Source of the DNA: an uncultured Saprospiraceae bacterium
GTDB lineage: Bacteria > Bacteroidota > Bacteroidia > Chitinophagales > Saprospiraceae
Direction of reading: 5' to 3'
DNA length: 64,000 nt
NCBI GenBank assembly: GCA_937872385.1
Contig: CALMSO010000071.1
Coordinates: 33,034-97,033, forward strand
Positions 17,920 through 26,891 of this stretch are shown piece by piece. Below the pieces are notes generated by a model that saw nothing but the letters and a program-made list of their open reading frames with translations, ran no database searches and was not told where the DNA came from. Each line of letters opens with the position of its first letter. Positions within the stretch are counted from its first letter, which is position 1. A program made the position numbers and the translations under genes.

Positions 17920-19221
17920 ATGATATTCAAACATACACCTTATTTACTTTATGCCGACGAAAACGGTCAGGTTTTTGAAGATACCTCGCTCTACGCGGTG
18001 GGCCGCAGCGGCTGGTATGCCTTTCCTGTGCCGGATGAAGACTGGATAGAACTGCCCGACGGCGGCTCGCTTTATACCCTACCCGACCGCATCGGCATTG
18101 GGTTGGATGTGAAAACTGGTGAGATTCGCCATTGCGACAAGGGTTCGGCTGTGGCTGCATTCATTCCTCCGGCCCACACGGGGCTGTATTTAGCTGCATT
18201 CGACAAGCAACCCACCGCACCGGTGCTGCCTTTGTTTTGCTATACGGCAGTGGGTTGGTACAACGATAAATTCTACGTGCCAGCCGTGCGCATCGAAGCA
18301 GATATTCGGCAGGAATGCAGTGGTTTTGACGCGGCACAAGTGCAAGCAGGCATCGAAACCCTGCGCCAGGCTTATCCGCACAACCGCTTGGTGGAGCATT
18401 TGGCAAGTAATTGTGCCCTGAGCTACCATTGTCCGGCGGCGCGCAACTACTTTATGGGGCGCTGGGAGTGTCCTGTGCCGGTATCGCCCGCCTGCAACGC
18501 TAATTGCATTGGCTGCATTTCTCTGCAACCCGAGGACGAGGGCATCGTTTCTACCCAAGATCGGCTCGACTTCAAGCCCACACCGCAGGAAATCGTAGAA
18601 TATACAGTACCACATTTGGCCAGCGCGCCTTATCCGATCATCAGTTTCGGGCAGGGCTGCGAGGGCGAGCCATTGCTCATGTGGGAAACTCTTAGTGAAG
18701 CTATCCGCGAAATTCGTAAATTTACCAATCGCGGCAGCATTAATATCAATACCAACGGCAGCCGCCCTGAATGGGTAGAAGCGCTTTGTCAAGCGGGGCT
18801 CAACAGCATTCGGGTGAGCACCAATTCGGCGCAAGCCAGCATCTACATGGCGTATTATCGGCCCAACAATTACGAATTTGAAGACATTGTAGAGAGCTTG
18901 CGCGTAGTGAACCGCTATGGTGGCTGGACGAGCATCAACTATTTTGTATTTCCGGGTATGACCGACAGCGAAGCCGAGTACGAGGCCCTGCGCCGCCTCA
19001 TCCGCGATACAGGACTAAACATGATTCAATGGCGCAATTTCAATATTGACCCCGACTGGTATCTCACGCGCATCAACGTGACCGATCCGGGCGACCCCAT
19101 TGGTGTTCGGCAGCTGATGGCGCTGCTCCGGGAGGAGTTTCCGCAGTTGCGATACGGCTATTACAACCCGCCGATGGAGCGCATCCGGGGAGATTTTGCG
19201 GCGGATTTTGCGCAGCGTTGA
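17920..19221 (+). CDS. Radical SAM protein
   Basis: A 433-residue enzyme. The [4Fe-4S] cluster motif CNANCIGC (Cys192, Cys196, Cys199; CxxxCxxC) lies unusually far from the N-terminus. SAM-binding features follow in SFGQGCEGEPLLMWET, SININTNGSRPE and LNSIRVSTNSAQ. The 190-residue N-terminal part with its own cysteine-bearing segment (SNCALSYHCPAARNYF) is of no family I can name. The substrate is unknown; the core is of the general oxidoreductase/maturase type. A heptamer array sits just before the ATG and a terminator follows. Confidence 0.82.
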   Translation: MIFKHTPYLLYADENGQVFEDTSLYAVGRSGWYAFPVPDEDWIELPDGGSLYTLPDRIGIGLDVKTGEIRHCDKGSAVAAFIPPAHTGLYLAAFDKQPTAPVLPLFCYTAVGWYNDKFYVPAVRIEADIRQECSGFDAAQVQAGIETLRQAYPHNRLVEHLASNCALSYHCPAARNYFMGRWECPVPVSPACNANCIGCISLQPEDEGIVSTQDRLDFKPTPQEIVEYTVPHLASAPYPIISFGQGCEGEPLLMWETLSEAIREIRKFTNRGSININTNGSRPEWVEALCQAGLNSIRVSTNSAQASIYMAYYRPNNYEFEDIVESLRVVNRYGGWTSINYFVFPGMTDSEAEYEALRRLIRDTGLNMIQWRNFNIDPDWYLTRINVTDPGDPIGVRQLMALLREEFPQLRYGYYNPPMERIRGDFAADFAQR

Positions 19222-19231
19222 TTATTTTGCG

Positions 19232-19272
19232 AAAGCAAAAACCTGACATGCAAGCAGGTGTTTGGCTTTTTC
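19232..19272 (+). terminator. Terminator of the radical SAM gene
   Basis: AAAGCAAAAACCTG pairs, with a bulge, with CAGGTGTTTGGCTTTTT across a 9-base loop, ending in a T-run. It starts 11 bases after the stop. Confidence 0.65.
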
Positions 19273-19457
19273 TCAGAAACCGTGCCAGTAGTGTTAACAA
19301 TTGAGTGATTTTCGTATTTAAAATGTTTATTCCTGTTTTTCACCCGGAAGCCGGACTTTCATTTCAATCGGATTATTGAAAGGGTTTAAAGTTGTCAACT
19401 ATGGATGGCACTCAATTCAAGTGCATCTATTCTTATGAATGCAAAGTAAATTTCATT

Positions 19458-20129
19458 TCAGAATTTTTCATTATTCTGTTTTTTGCTTTGCTTGTTAAGC
19501 ACCACGCCGGCTGCAATCATCCATCCGATGCCAAAAGGTATGACAATAAAACTCAAGGGAACAATACCGGTCAGTAAACCAATTATTCCAAGAATTCCTG
19601 TAAAACCGGCTAAAAATCCCCAAATGTTCAGCCAGCGGGGAACCCAATCGCCCTTTCCTGCAATGGATAAGCACAAAGGCCCAAATCCTATGATCAGCAT
19701 GGTGGCGATGTCGTCTAATCTTGCTCCCATCCACCCGGTGATGGCGGCAACTTCTGCCGAACCAGGGTAAAAAGCCAACGTAAGCATGGCAACGAATGAA
19801 ACAATGGCAACGGATGCGGCTGTTCTCATGAACACCTTTCCCATTGTTGCCAATCCGGGATTTGATTTACAATACCCTGCCATGAGCGATCCGGCAGTAG
19901 CCATTAGCAATACGCCCAATACCCAAAAAAAGGTATTAATGACGAGAAGTTGCCGGACTTCGCTCAGTTGCAACAAATAAATTTCCATTTGATTGTCGGC
20001 CAACGCCTGCCACAGGTCTGTGCCTGATGCGCCCCAAAAGCCTGCTCCAATGAGCATGGAAATAGCGCCTGCAATAGACGTTTTTCCGGCAAAAGCGTAC
20101 GTTTTGTTTTCGTTTGTAAGTGTATTCAT
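19458..20129 (-). CDS. Integral membrane protein of unknown function
   Basis: A 223-residue protein with about six hydrophobic helices, including SIAGAISMLIGAGFWGASG, LLVINTFFWVLGVLLMATAG, AASVAIVSFVAMLTLAF and FIVIPFGIGWMIAAGVVL. I do not recognise a family. It is the last gene of a same-strand cluster, 71 bases behind the epimerase gene, with the AraC gene first; the cluster suggests one inducible unit. The lower GC and looser codon use than in flanking genes hint at a different history (inference). The ATG at 20127-20129 is clear. Confidence 0.6.
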   Translation of the reverse strand: MNTLTNENKTYAFAGKTSIAGAISMLIGAGFWGASGTDLWQALADNQMEIYLLQLSEVRQLLVINTFFWVLGVLLMATAGSLMAGYCKSNPGLATMGKVFMRTAASVAIVSFVAMLTLAFYPGSAEVAAITGWMGARLDDIATMLIIGFGPLCLSIAGKGDWVPRWLNIWGFLAGFTGILGIIGLLTGIVPLSFIVIPFGIGWMIAAGVVLNKQSKKQNNEKF

Positions 20130-20200
20130 TTTCTTTACATTTTATTTGCAAAATTGACTAATGTGTTTCTTTGAAAATTGTACAAATGTTCCATCAGCTT

Positions 20201-21127
20201 TTAGGTAGAATTTCTTAGGGTTCCTGCCAATGCCGGAATCCCTTCTCGATAGGTTGGGTACTTCAGTTTTACACCCAATTGGGACACCATCTTATTATTG
20301 CCTGCCACTTTATCGTTCAAGAGTAACTCACCCACGAGCGGACCGGCTGCCAGTCGAAACAGGAATGATGGAATGTGAAAAGGTCGGGGTGACTTCATTT
20401 CATTTGCCAGAGATTGAATGACCTCTCCGACCGGTGCAGGTTCATTGTCCACGATATTAAATACCCCACCGGGTATTGGGTTTTCAACGCACCGCACGAA
20501 TGCCTGCACACAATCATCAATATGTACAAATGAAAACAATTGCTTACCATTACCGGGAATTCCGGCTCTTTTTCCTTTCAGCATAGGTTCAGTCCAAAAC
20601 TTGCCAAATACACCACCATTGCCATACACACCGCCCAAACGCAACATCATTCCGGGCAATCCCTTATCCTTGACGGCTCTTTGAACCAATTTCTCACATA
20701 GAGCAAATGGCTGTGCAATGCGATAAGGAGAGATGGGGGTTTCTTCGGTTTTTTCATTCGATCCGGAGCCATAAATGGAAACCGCACTGGTGCAGACAAA
20801 AGATTTGCACGAATCTGAAACAGTATCCAGCATAGCAGTCAAGATAAGTTCCTGTGCTATCAGTAACCTTTTCACATAGTGCATACCCGGACGAGAAGGC
20901 AAGGGAAGCGTAGCCAAGTGAATGACTGCTTCCGCACTGTGCAGAGCATCTATCCATTCATGCGGATGGCGCATATCGCCCAAAACCGGTTTTATGCCAG
21001 CCGCTTTCAGTGGGTTAAAATGGGGTCTTGAACTCATCAGTCCCGTAACTTCATGACCATGAGCTATAAGTTGCTTTGCGGTAGCAAACCCGATAAATCC
21101 ACTGACTCCCGTAATAAAGCAACGCAT
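20201..21127 (-). CDS. NAD-dependent epimerase/dehydratase (extended SDR)
   Basis: A 308-residue protein of the extended short-chain dehydrogenase family. The NAD(P) motif GVSGFIGFATAKQLI is near residue 7-21; VIHLATLPLPSRPG, the catalytic serine region (VCTSAVSIYGSG) and a later HIDDCVQAF follow. The usual YxxxK is not obvious; ISPYRIAQPFALCEKLV carries Y and K with altered spacing. Substrate is unassigned: these act on nucleotide sugars or small ketones. It sits between an AraC regulator and a membrane protein. The ATG at 21125-21127 fits the Rossmann start; the longer frame to 21154 is not needed. Confidence 0.8.
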   Translation of the reverse strand: MRCFITGVSGFIGFATAKQLIAHGHEVTGLMSSRPHFNPLKAAGIKPVLGDMRHPHEWIDALHSAEAVIHLATLPLPSRPGMHYVKRLLIAQELILTAMLDTVSDSCKSFVCTSAVSIYGSGSNEKTEETPISPYRIAQPFALCEKLVQRAVKDKGLPGMMLRLGGVYGNGGVFGKFWTEPMLKGKRAGIPGNGKQLFSFVHIDDCVQAFVRCVENPIPGGVFNIVDNEPAPVGEVIQSLANEMKSPRPFHIPSFLFRLAAGPLVGELLLNDKVAGNNKMVSQLGVKLKYPTYREGIPALAGTLRNST

Positions 21128-21209
21128 AGTGATTCCTTTTGAGGCAAAATTCAACAGAACTGCTCAAAAGGAATTGTATGAATGTTCTACCCGTCAAAGA
21201 AAGAAATTG

Positions 21210-22016
21210 CTACCCGAACAGAAGCCCGGGCAATCCGGTCATTTGCCTGCGATATTCTCCCGGGGTCATTCCTGCAAACTCCTGGAAAGTGCGAATAAAA
21301 TGAGATTGGTCATAAAAGCCGTTTTCAAAAGCAATGTCTGTCAGCTTGAGCGCAGGATTGTGCAGAGATTCCGTTGCACTGATAAATTGCAGCAATTTTT
21401 GGTAAGAGTGAGCGGAGAGGCCAAACCATTCGTTAAACAGGCGATACGTTTGCGTCCGGGAATATCCCATCACGTCCAAGACTGATTTGGCCGAACCATG
21501 GCGCTTTTCAAGGATAAAATTCTTTATCGTGGCGTCTAAATGAATGGCATTGTGCAGGTCTGGAGTTTCATCGATTTTTGAAAGCAGAAAATTTTCAAAC
21601 CATTTTGCCCTGTCTGTAAAGTTGTCAATCGTATACAGTTTGTCTTCCAGCCTATTGATGGTATCAAACACAAGGGTTCCTTCGATATAATAATCTCTGA
21701 TTTCGCAAAGGGGCATGCCGAACAGCGCTTTCACGGCAACGGGTTTCATCTGGATACCGAACGTATGAAACCGCTCAAAAGTCATTTTCAGCGGCCGGGT
21801 ATGTAACCCGGAAAGAAAGCAGGGAAAGCTGTTTACGGGATTATCAGCCGATGACATCTTCACCGCTTTGATTTGCTTTACGGGATTGATCGGAAAGATG
21901 ATCTCTACCTTTCCGGAAGGTAAAATGGCATAGCTGCCGGGTACATACATCTCGTGTTCCCAGATCAGGTCAACGATTCCGGTGAGTTTGGAGGGTATGT
22001 AGGCGTTTAGTTTCAA
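21210..22016 (-). CDS. AraC family transcriptional regulator
   Basis: A 268-residue regulator. The C-terminal AraC DNA-binding domain has two helix-turn-helices (GSAKSVLDVMGYSRTQTYRLF; LTDIAFENGFYDQSHFIRTFQEFAGMTPGEYR). The N-terminal part (VPGSYAILPSGKVEIIFPI, FHTFGIQMKPVAVKALFG) resembles the ligand domain of regulators that carry DUF6597. It precedes the epimerase and membrane-protein genes on the same strand, so it probably controls that cluster, possibly itself too. The start seems to be TTG at 22014-22016 with AGAGGA just before it; a downstream ATG 22 codons in is possible. Confidence 0.85.
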   Translation of the reverse strand: MKLNAYIPSKLTGIVDLIWEHEMYVPGSYAILPSGKVEIIFPINPVKQIKAVKMSSADNPVNSFPCFLSGLHTRPLKMTFERFHTFGIQMKPVAVKALFGMPLCEIRDYYIEGTLVFDTINRLEDKLYTIDNFTDRAKWFENFLLSKIDETPDLHNAIHLDATIKNFILEKRHGSAKSVLDVMGYSRTQTYRLFNEWFGLSAHSYQKLLQFISATESLHNPALKLTDIAFENGFYDQSHFIRTFQEFAGMTPGEYRRQMTGLPGLLFG

Positions 22017-22089
22017 TCCTCTGTTATTCTTTCATTTTATAGTAGTAGCAGTTATTAGCATGACACACAACGGCAGCAGGGCTGACGCA

Positions 22090-22124
22090 GTTCAAGATGC
22101 CGAGCGCAGCGAGGTATCTTGAAC
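22090..22124. repeat. REP-like palindrome
   Basis: GTTCAAGATGCC (22090-22101) pairs with GGTATCTTGAAC (22113-22124) as a 12-bp stem with one G-T pair and an 11-base GC-rich loop (GAGCGCAGCGA). Short palindromes with the GAGCGCAGCGAGG core recur in many bacterial genomes as REP-type elements. It abuts or overlaps the left end of the first cassette-type palindrome. Confidence 0.75.
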
Positions 22125-22256
22125 AACGGAAAAATGTTTGCCAAGGGCGGGTTTAATAGCACTTTTCTTTCAGTTTGGCACGGGCTTTTATTAAAATTAC
22201 TGACCTTTGATTTAGCACTGAACCCGCTATTTCTTATACCCGCTGTTCTACGCAGT
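22122..22256 (-). repeat. Cassette-type palindromic element A (attC-like)
   Basis: Plus strand: the left arm starts AACAACGG, continues to GGGCGGGTTTAATAGCAC, and the right arm reads GAACCCGCTA to CCCGCTGTTCTAC. On the coding (minus) strand the element starts GTAGAACAGCGGG and ends CCGTTGTT. It sits immediately 3' of the S41 peptidase stop. A 26-base core, 22147-22172, matches 24 of 26 bases in element D at 62255-62280. See the findings for the comparison. Confidence 0.7.
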
Positions 22257-22258
22257 CT

Positions 22259-23491
22259 TTATTTTACGTTTTTGTTAATTAGTTCAATTCCTTTTTCAAG
22301 GGTTTCATCTTTTTCGGTCGTTGTTTGCACCACATAATTAGTTGGCAAATACTTTTCTCTTGGCGTTCCATTTATATGAAAAAGTTTAGCTGTTGAAAGG
22401 CGATAACCAAAACTTTGATTTTTAAATGAAAACGCACTTACTTCTCCTGCTAATTTTTCCATTTCTGAACCAACGATTTCTGCTCTTTCCATTCCTTCAA
22501 AGCCAATTGCAAGTCCTTCGCCCATACTTCCTGTCCAACGACCTACTAAAATTACAACTGGTTTCTCATATTGCTCTTTTCTTGGGCTTACATACTCAGT
22601 CCAACTTCTTTCAACAATAGGATTGCTGTCATACTGTTCCTTTGTCCAATGTTTTTGATATGGTTTTGATTTATTAATAAACCGACTCATAATTCCACGA
22701 GCGACATAAGAATTTCCACCAGCGACTGTATTCCTTAAATCAATTATCAACCCTTTGGTATTCATCAATTTGTCAAGTGTTTTGTCAAATTCGTTAATTA
22801 AGCTATTATTTCCTAATGAATTGTTTATTCTAATTATTCCGATACCATTTTTTATGGTGGATGTTAAAGGTTCAGAAGTTTGTTTAATTTTAAGTTTGTC
22901 TAAATCAAATTCAATGGTCTTATTATTTTCTAACTTTAATGTGATAATTCTTGGCTGATTATAGCGACCTGCCAAAATTTTATTGAGAATCCATTCTCTA
23001 ACCTTTTCAGAATTTTTGTCATTGCAATGTGTTGGAAATTGTTCAATTGCTTGCTTAAAATCAGTCCCGTTGATTTTTAATAATTCTGCTCTAATTATAT
23101 TTTGTTCGAGATTTTCTATCTGAGTTTGCCACACATTAGAAACAATCGGCTTCCCGTTTTTGATAGTCGCATATATTGGTGAATATAATCTGAATGAAGA
23201 ATTTCTGTTTGTGTTTAAAATTAGATGACTATCATAAAATTCGGCCAACAAATACTCGAAAAAAAGCACGGTTTGCGCTTCTGTTTTGATATTGGGTATT
23301 TGATTTTCGTAATATTCCCGGATGCAGTTTAAATCAATATTTTTTTCTTGTAAATAAACGTAATTCTGTGATAAGTCAGTTAAGATTTGGTTTAAATCTT
23401 CTTTGACTTTTGTTTGGTCTATTTTGTTGTTTTGTGAATTAGCACAAGAAAAATTTAGAAAGATTATAAACGTTAAAATCAGTTGTTTCAT
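22259..23491 (-). CDS. S41 family peptidase, lipoprotein
   Basis: A 410-residue exported protein with a lipobox ending FSC (Cys16). The C-terminal half is the S41 (tail-specific protease-like) fold: GIGIIRINNSLGNN, GLIIDLRNTVAGGNSYVARGI, and the catalytic serine in VGRWTGSMGEGLAIG (Ser322, with Glu325 nearby). No PDZ domain is evident. It would cut or bind unfolded or hydrophobic peptides in the periplasm. The gene is much more AT-rich than the host genes and lies between elements A and B, like a cassette of one gene. The ATG at 23489-23491 is clear. Confidence 0.85.
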   Translation of the reverse strand: MKQLILTFIIFLNFSCANSQNNKIDQTKVKEDLNQILTDLSQNYVYLQEKNIDLNCIREYYENQIPNIKTEAQTVLFFEYLLAEFYDSHLILNTNRNSSFRLYSPIYATIKNGKPIVSNVWQTQIENLEQNIIRAELLKINGTDFKQAIEQFPTHCNDKNSEKVREWILNKILAGRYNQPRIITLKLENNKTIEFDLDKLKIKQTSEPLTSTIKNGIGIIRINNSLGNNSLINEFDKTLDKLMNTKGLIIDLRNTVAGGNSYVARGIMSRFINKSKPYQKHWTKEQYDSNPIVERSWTEYVSPRKEQYEKPVVILVGRWTGSMGEGLAIGFEGMERAEIVGSEMEKLAGEVSAFSFKNQSFGYRLSTAKLFHINGTPREKYLPTNYVVQTTTEKDETLEKGIELINKNVK

Positions 23492-23524
23492 TTATGTTAC
23501 GATTGTTGTTTCAAATTGTGTTAC

Positions 23525-23631
23525 AACGGCTCTGCAGCTTGGCGCAGTAGCGGATTTTTACCACTAATGTTGTGATACGAAGCACTGCACCCGCCATTAC
23601 GCAAAACCGCTGTTAGTGGCTGAGCTTCTTT
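23525..23631 (-). repeat. Cassette-type palindromic element B (104-bp direct repeat, copy 1)
   Basis: 23528-23631 is base-for-base identical to 26222-26325. On the coding strand it begins near CAGCCACTAACAGCGG and ends GCCGTTGTAAC. The arms TTTTGCGTAATGGCGG and CCGCTACTGCGCCAAG pair with few mismatches. The last ten codons and the stop of the DNA methyltransferase gene (stop at 23597) lie inside it. Confidence 0.95.
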
Positions 23632-25168
23632 TTGTCGTCCCATATTTTGTCTTTGGTTCACGAAAAAGTTCAAGTTGTCCGTCAGCGTTTTTGTATGGAC
23701 GTTTCAAGTTAAACTGTGCAACAATGTGCTCCGGTATTGGTAGTTTGCTGAGGTTGCCCGGTTCAACTTTTATAGCTCCTGAACCATAGCTTTTACCAAC
23801 GAGTTTTAAGTTCTCTAACGTGTCTGGATGATTTAATGCTTTCCAAAGATTGTCAATATATTCTTGGTCGTCATAGATTGGGTAAACACAAAGAAAACCT
23901 GTCAATGGTAATACGCCTGCCTCATTTTTAATAAACCTTGTATTTCGTCTGCCGAGATATGCAAACAACAAAGGCGGAACTTTACGTTGTTCCATTTTGT
24001 ACCAAGGCTTTCTTTGCTGAATTAGTGAACGTGCAGGAAGTCCCATTTCTTCTCCAACTTTCAAGTAGTCTTTTATTGACTTTGGATAACTCTCCTGTCC
24101 GTTTATTGATAACAAATATGTTGGGCGATTTTCTTTGTCTAATTTTTCAATATCTCTCAAAGTTAAAACACTTTCAGTTGCATCTTTAGTCCTGCCAACT
24201 GCTCTTTTGAGAAATTCAGTAGGAATATTCAATTCTTTAACTTGTTGAGATGTCAAAAAGAAAAATTCATTTGAACCTGTCGCTATGCCTCTCATAACAT
24301 TTGCAAAATCGTTCAAATGAAATTTAAACCCATTATGATTTTGTTCAGGTCTTGATAAACCTGTTGTCAGACCTTCTTTTAGTTGGCGAGTTGTTATTTC
24401 TAAACTATCAAACTCCTTTAATTCGAAATTAGAAGATACAAGTTTAAATAAGTCGTTAGAATATGCTTGATTAGCTCTAATCCATTGTAATGTTTTTTGC
24501 GGCTTACTATTCTTAATCATAAAAATAATTGCATTGGTATCAACATTTGGAAAGGGCGTAGCCCTTTCATCAAATGTAATTACACATTCAACGCAAAATT
24601 TTTCAGAAATCCACTTCCACAAGTTCTTGGCAAATTTTCCCTCACAAGTGTCTGCTGGCATTATGAAAGCAAGTTTTCCGTCTTGCTCTAAAAGATTTAA
24701 TGCCTGAATTAAAAAGTAAATGTGATACCCCGCTCTGCCGTCTATTGAATTTCCTGTTATTGATGTCGCAATTTTCTTGAGAAGCAATTTAGTCTCTTCA
24801 TCAATTCTGTGATGCCTTATGTAAGGAGGATTTGCAACGATTGCTTTGAATTTTCTATTAGGTGGGTTTTTAATAAAATCCCTGTTCTCAACAAAGCACT
24901 TTTCTTTGTTGTAAATCTCATCTGATAAAACTTCAGGGTCAATATCTGTTCCAAAAAAGGAAACATTTTGTTTGTTGAGATTTAGCAATGCTTCATAAAA
25001 TGCTCCTCTGCCTGTTGCAGGGTCAAAAACCAAGTCTGTGTTTTCTGACACGTAAGCAATCATTGCCTCCGCTACCCAACTCGGTGTCCAAAACTGGCCT
25101 TTGTCACGAAGAATTTCTCTTTCGTTCCATTCGGTTGGCAGTTTCTGATGTGATTTTAATTTTCCCAT
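23597..25168 (-). CDS. Type II N6-adenine DNA methyltransferase
   Basis: A 523-residue methyltransferase that would methylate adenine to protect the host from the adjacent nuclease. SAM-binding motif I is LVFDPATGRGAF (residues 47-57), and the catalytic motif IV is NPPY (113-116, IVANPPYIRHH). A long C-terminal part acts as target recognition (SYGSGAIKVEPGNLSKLPIP is typical of Eco57I-like enzymes). Motif order I to IV with the recognition domain last fits the gamma class. Its ATG overlaps the nuclease stop by one base (TGATG), so the two are translationally coupled. The C-terminus (SATNSGFA) is encoded by repeat B. Confidence 0.92.
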   Translation of the reverse strand: MGKLKSHQKLPTEWNEREILRDKGQFWTPSWVAEAMIAYVSENTDLVFDPATGRGAFYEALLNLNKQNVSFFGTDIDPEVLSDEIYNKEKCFVENRDFIKNPPNRKFKAIVANPPYIRHHRIDEETKLLLKKIATSITGNSIDGRAGYHIYFLIQALNLLEQDGKLAFIMPADTCEGKFAKNLWKWISEKFCVECVITFDERATPFPNVDTNAIIFMIKNSKPQKTLQWIRANQAYSNDLFKLVSSNFELKEFDSLEITTRQLKEGLTTGLSRPEQNHNGFKFHLNDFANVMRGIATGSNEFFFLTSQQVKELNIPTEFLKRAVGRTKDATESVLTLRDIEKLDKENRPTYLLSINGQESYPKSIKDYLKVGEEMGLPARSLIQQRKPWYKMEQRKVPPLLFAYLGRRNTRFIKNEAGVLPLTGFLCVYPIYDDQEYIDNLWKALNHPDTLENLKLVGKSYGSGAIKVEPGNLSKLPIPEHIVAQFNLKRPYKNADGQLELFREPKTKYGTTKRSSATNSGFA

Positions 25169-26115
25169 CAGAGTTGGTTTAAAACGTTAATTGCTTCGTC
25201 AGCAATAGTTAAAGAACCGCCTTCAAATTTCACATAGGGCAAAATGTGTCCGTTTTTGTCCTCTATGAACGCAGGGATTAATTGAGGTCTTTCGCTTGCT
25301 ATTCCAAGCGGATAGGCATAATGATAGTAATACTTATAGATGGCTTTTTTTGTTGTTGCACCACCTGGTGCTTGAAAAACTTGTTCAGTTGGGAGAATTA
25401 GTCCTTCTGAAACTAAGCGTTGTGCTTCGTCAAAAGAAAGTCCATAAGCTCTGTCAAAGAAAACGTGCCAAACGTGAATTGGGATTTTATTTTCATCTTG
25501 CCATTTGTTTAGAGGAATTCTGTCTTCCTCTTTAATAATAACTGTTGGGAGAACCGCAGTTTTTGCAAGCCCCATTTTGCCACCAAGCCGTTTTTGGGCT
25601 TTCATTGGGGTTTTATAGTCAGGCATTTTCTCGGCAACCCAGAGCGAGTTTTCACATTCTACAGCAATAACTGCTTTTTGAACGAGGGGTTGCAGTTTAT
25701 CCTCTGTTATAAATGGAAGTTCTTCTTCGCCCCCGATTTGATTTAAAAAGTCGTCAATAAACGCTTTGTCGAAGTTTTTGAAAACTAAAAGGTCTGGACA
25801 TTTAATATTGCCAAGTCCCGCAGCCTCTAAACGTTCAAAGTACAATTCAAATGCTCTAACGTCATCTGTTGGTGCTGTTCCACTTGGTCCGTAAGCAATT
25901 GCATAAAATTTATCTGTTTTGTTAACAGCGTCAATCAAGCGTTTCTCACTCCATACGCCCTGCGACCACCTCATTAGGAAGTCGCTTCCACGCAATTTTC
26001 TTGGGTTGAGCCAAAAGTTAGTCCAAGTTATTTCTGTAATACCTCTAAGTTCAAGTTCAATATCCTCTGTTGAAACTGATAAAACTCTCTCAAATGGATG
26101 CATTTCTGTTGTCAT
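25168..26115 (-). CDS. Type II restriction endonuclease, AccI-like
   Basis: A 315-residue protein placed directly before a DNA methyltransferase. A PD-(D/E)xK-like core is visible: the acidic residue in KCPDLLVFKNF and the E-x-E of IAVECENSLWVAEK. The blocks IPIHVWHVFFDRAYGLSFDEA and the C-terminal LPYVKFEGGSL resemble what I recall of the AccI endonuclease family; family assignment is moderate and the target sequence is not predictable. The frame is open to an ATG at 26205, but those 30 residues are Lys/Asn-rich and unlike a domain, so the ATG at 26113-26115 (MTTEMHPFE) is preferred. Confidence 0.78.
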   Translation of the reverse strand: MTTEMHPFERVLSVSTEDIELELRGITEITWTNFWLNPRKLRGSDFLMRWSQGVWSEKRLIDAVNKTDKFYAIAYGPSGTAPTDDVRAFELYFERLEAAGLGNIKCPDLLVFKNFDKAFIDDFLNQIGGEEELPFITEDKLQPLVQKAVIAVECENSLWVAEKMPDYKTPMKAQKRLGGKMGLAKTAVLPTVIIKEEDRIPLNKWQDENKIPIHVWHVFFDRAYGLSFDEAQRLVSEGLILPTEQVFQAPGGATTKKAIYKYYYHYAYPLGIASERPQLIPAFIEDKNGHILPYVKFEGGSLTIADEAINVLNQL

Positions 26116-26221
26116 ATTTAATTTCCGAAAGTTACTTTTTATTCTCTGTTTTTTGTTGGTAAAAGCCTGCTTTTTATTCACAATGTTCCACTGCTGCACG
26201 GTCATCTAAAATGGCAGGTAA

Positions 26222-26325
26222 GGCTCTGCAGCTTGGCGCAGTAGCGGATTTTTACCACTAATGTTGTGATACGAAGCACTGCACCCGCCATTACGCAAAA
26301 CCGCTGTTAGTGGCTGAGCTTCTTT
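26222..26325 (-). repeat. Cassette-type palindromic element C (104-bp direct repeat, copy 2)
   Basis: Identical over 104 bases to 23528-23631. It lies 3' of the 68-residue Cys-rich gene and 5' of the restriction genes. Copy B continues into ACAAC on its left side while copy C continues into GGTAA, so the identity breaks exactly at the expected outer box of an attC-like site. Confidence 0.95.
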
Positions 26326-26337
26326 GTTTTCTGTCCG

Positions 26338-26544
26338 TTAGCAACATTTTTTGTCTTGCTGAATTGGTGGACAAGCAACATTTCCGTAGCTACAATATAC
26401 GCAACAATCGCTTTGTTTTGGTTTTAAAACCGTTTTGCAATTTTCACATTCGTAAAAATATTGACAAGCGTCTGTCGGCATTGTTTCTTCTTTATTGTGT
26501 CCACAGTTTGGGCAAGTGATTATTGATTGTAATAGGACTTCCAT
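26338..26544 (-). CDS. Small cysteine-rich protein (GDCC-type)
   Basis: A 68-residue protein with many cysteines arranged as likely metal-binding knuckles: CPNCGH near residue 11, CENCK near 33, and the C-terminal block DCCVYCSYGNVACPPIQ. That block resembles a recurrent GDCCVFCSYG-type small protein of unknown function that I associate with accessory regions. It may bind zinc (inference). The start is the ATG at 26542-26544; the stop is 13 bases from element C, so gene plus element form one cassette-like unit. Confidence 0.75.
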   Translation of the reverse strand: MEVLLQSIITCPNCGHNKEETMPTDACQYFYECENCKTVLKPKQSDCCVYCSYGNVACPPIQQDKKCC

Positions 26545-26891
26545 TTTAATTTTCCTTTTTGTCGGTTACAGAATATCCTGTTGAGTTAATCCATAACAAT
26601 AGGCAATCCGAACTTCTGGGCGACCAGCCTCGCGCGCTTCGGGATTTCAGTGCCCGGGTGCTTGTGCTGTACGACCCAATCTGGAAGTGTTGTCTTTTTT
26701 TATATTCCCTAACTTACGGAGTAATAAAATTAAATAAAAAACACCAACAAACCATTGATTTTAAAGAATTTTTCACCGATTTCGAGGCTTGGAAATAACC
26801 TATTCCCTAAGTTTTTTCGGAATTACGGTTTAATTGGAACAGGGTTTAAAAAAGTTGATGGGTTGAGGATATAACGCCTACTGACTGTGCG

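Noticed and set aside
26559..26798. 79-codon frame in the gap right of the Cys-rich gene
   Set aside because: No recognisable family or signal; may be debris, so described only as part of the gap.
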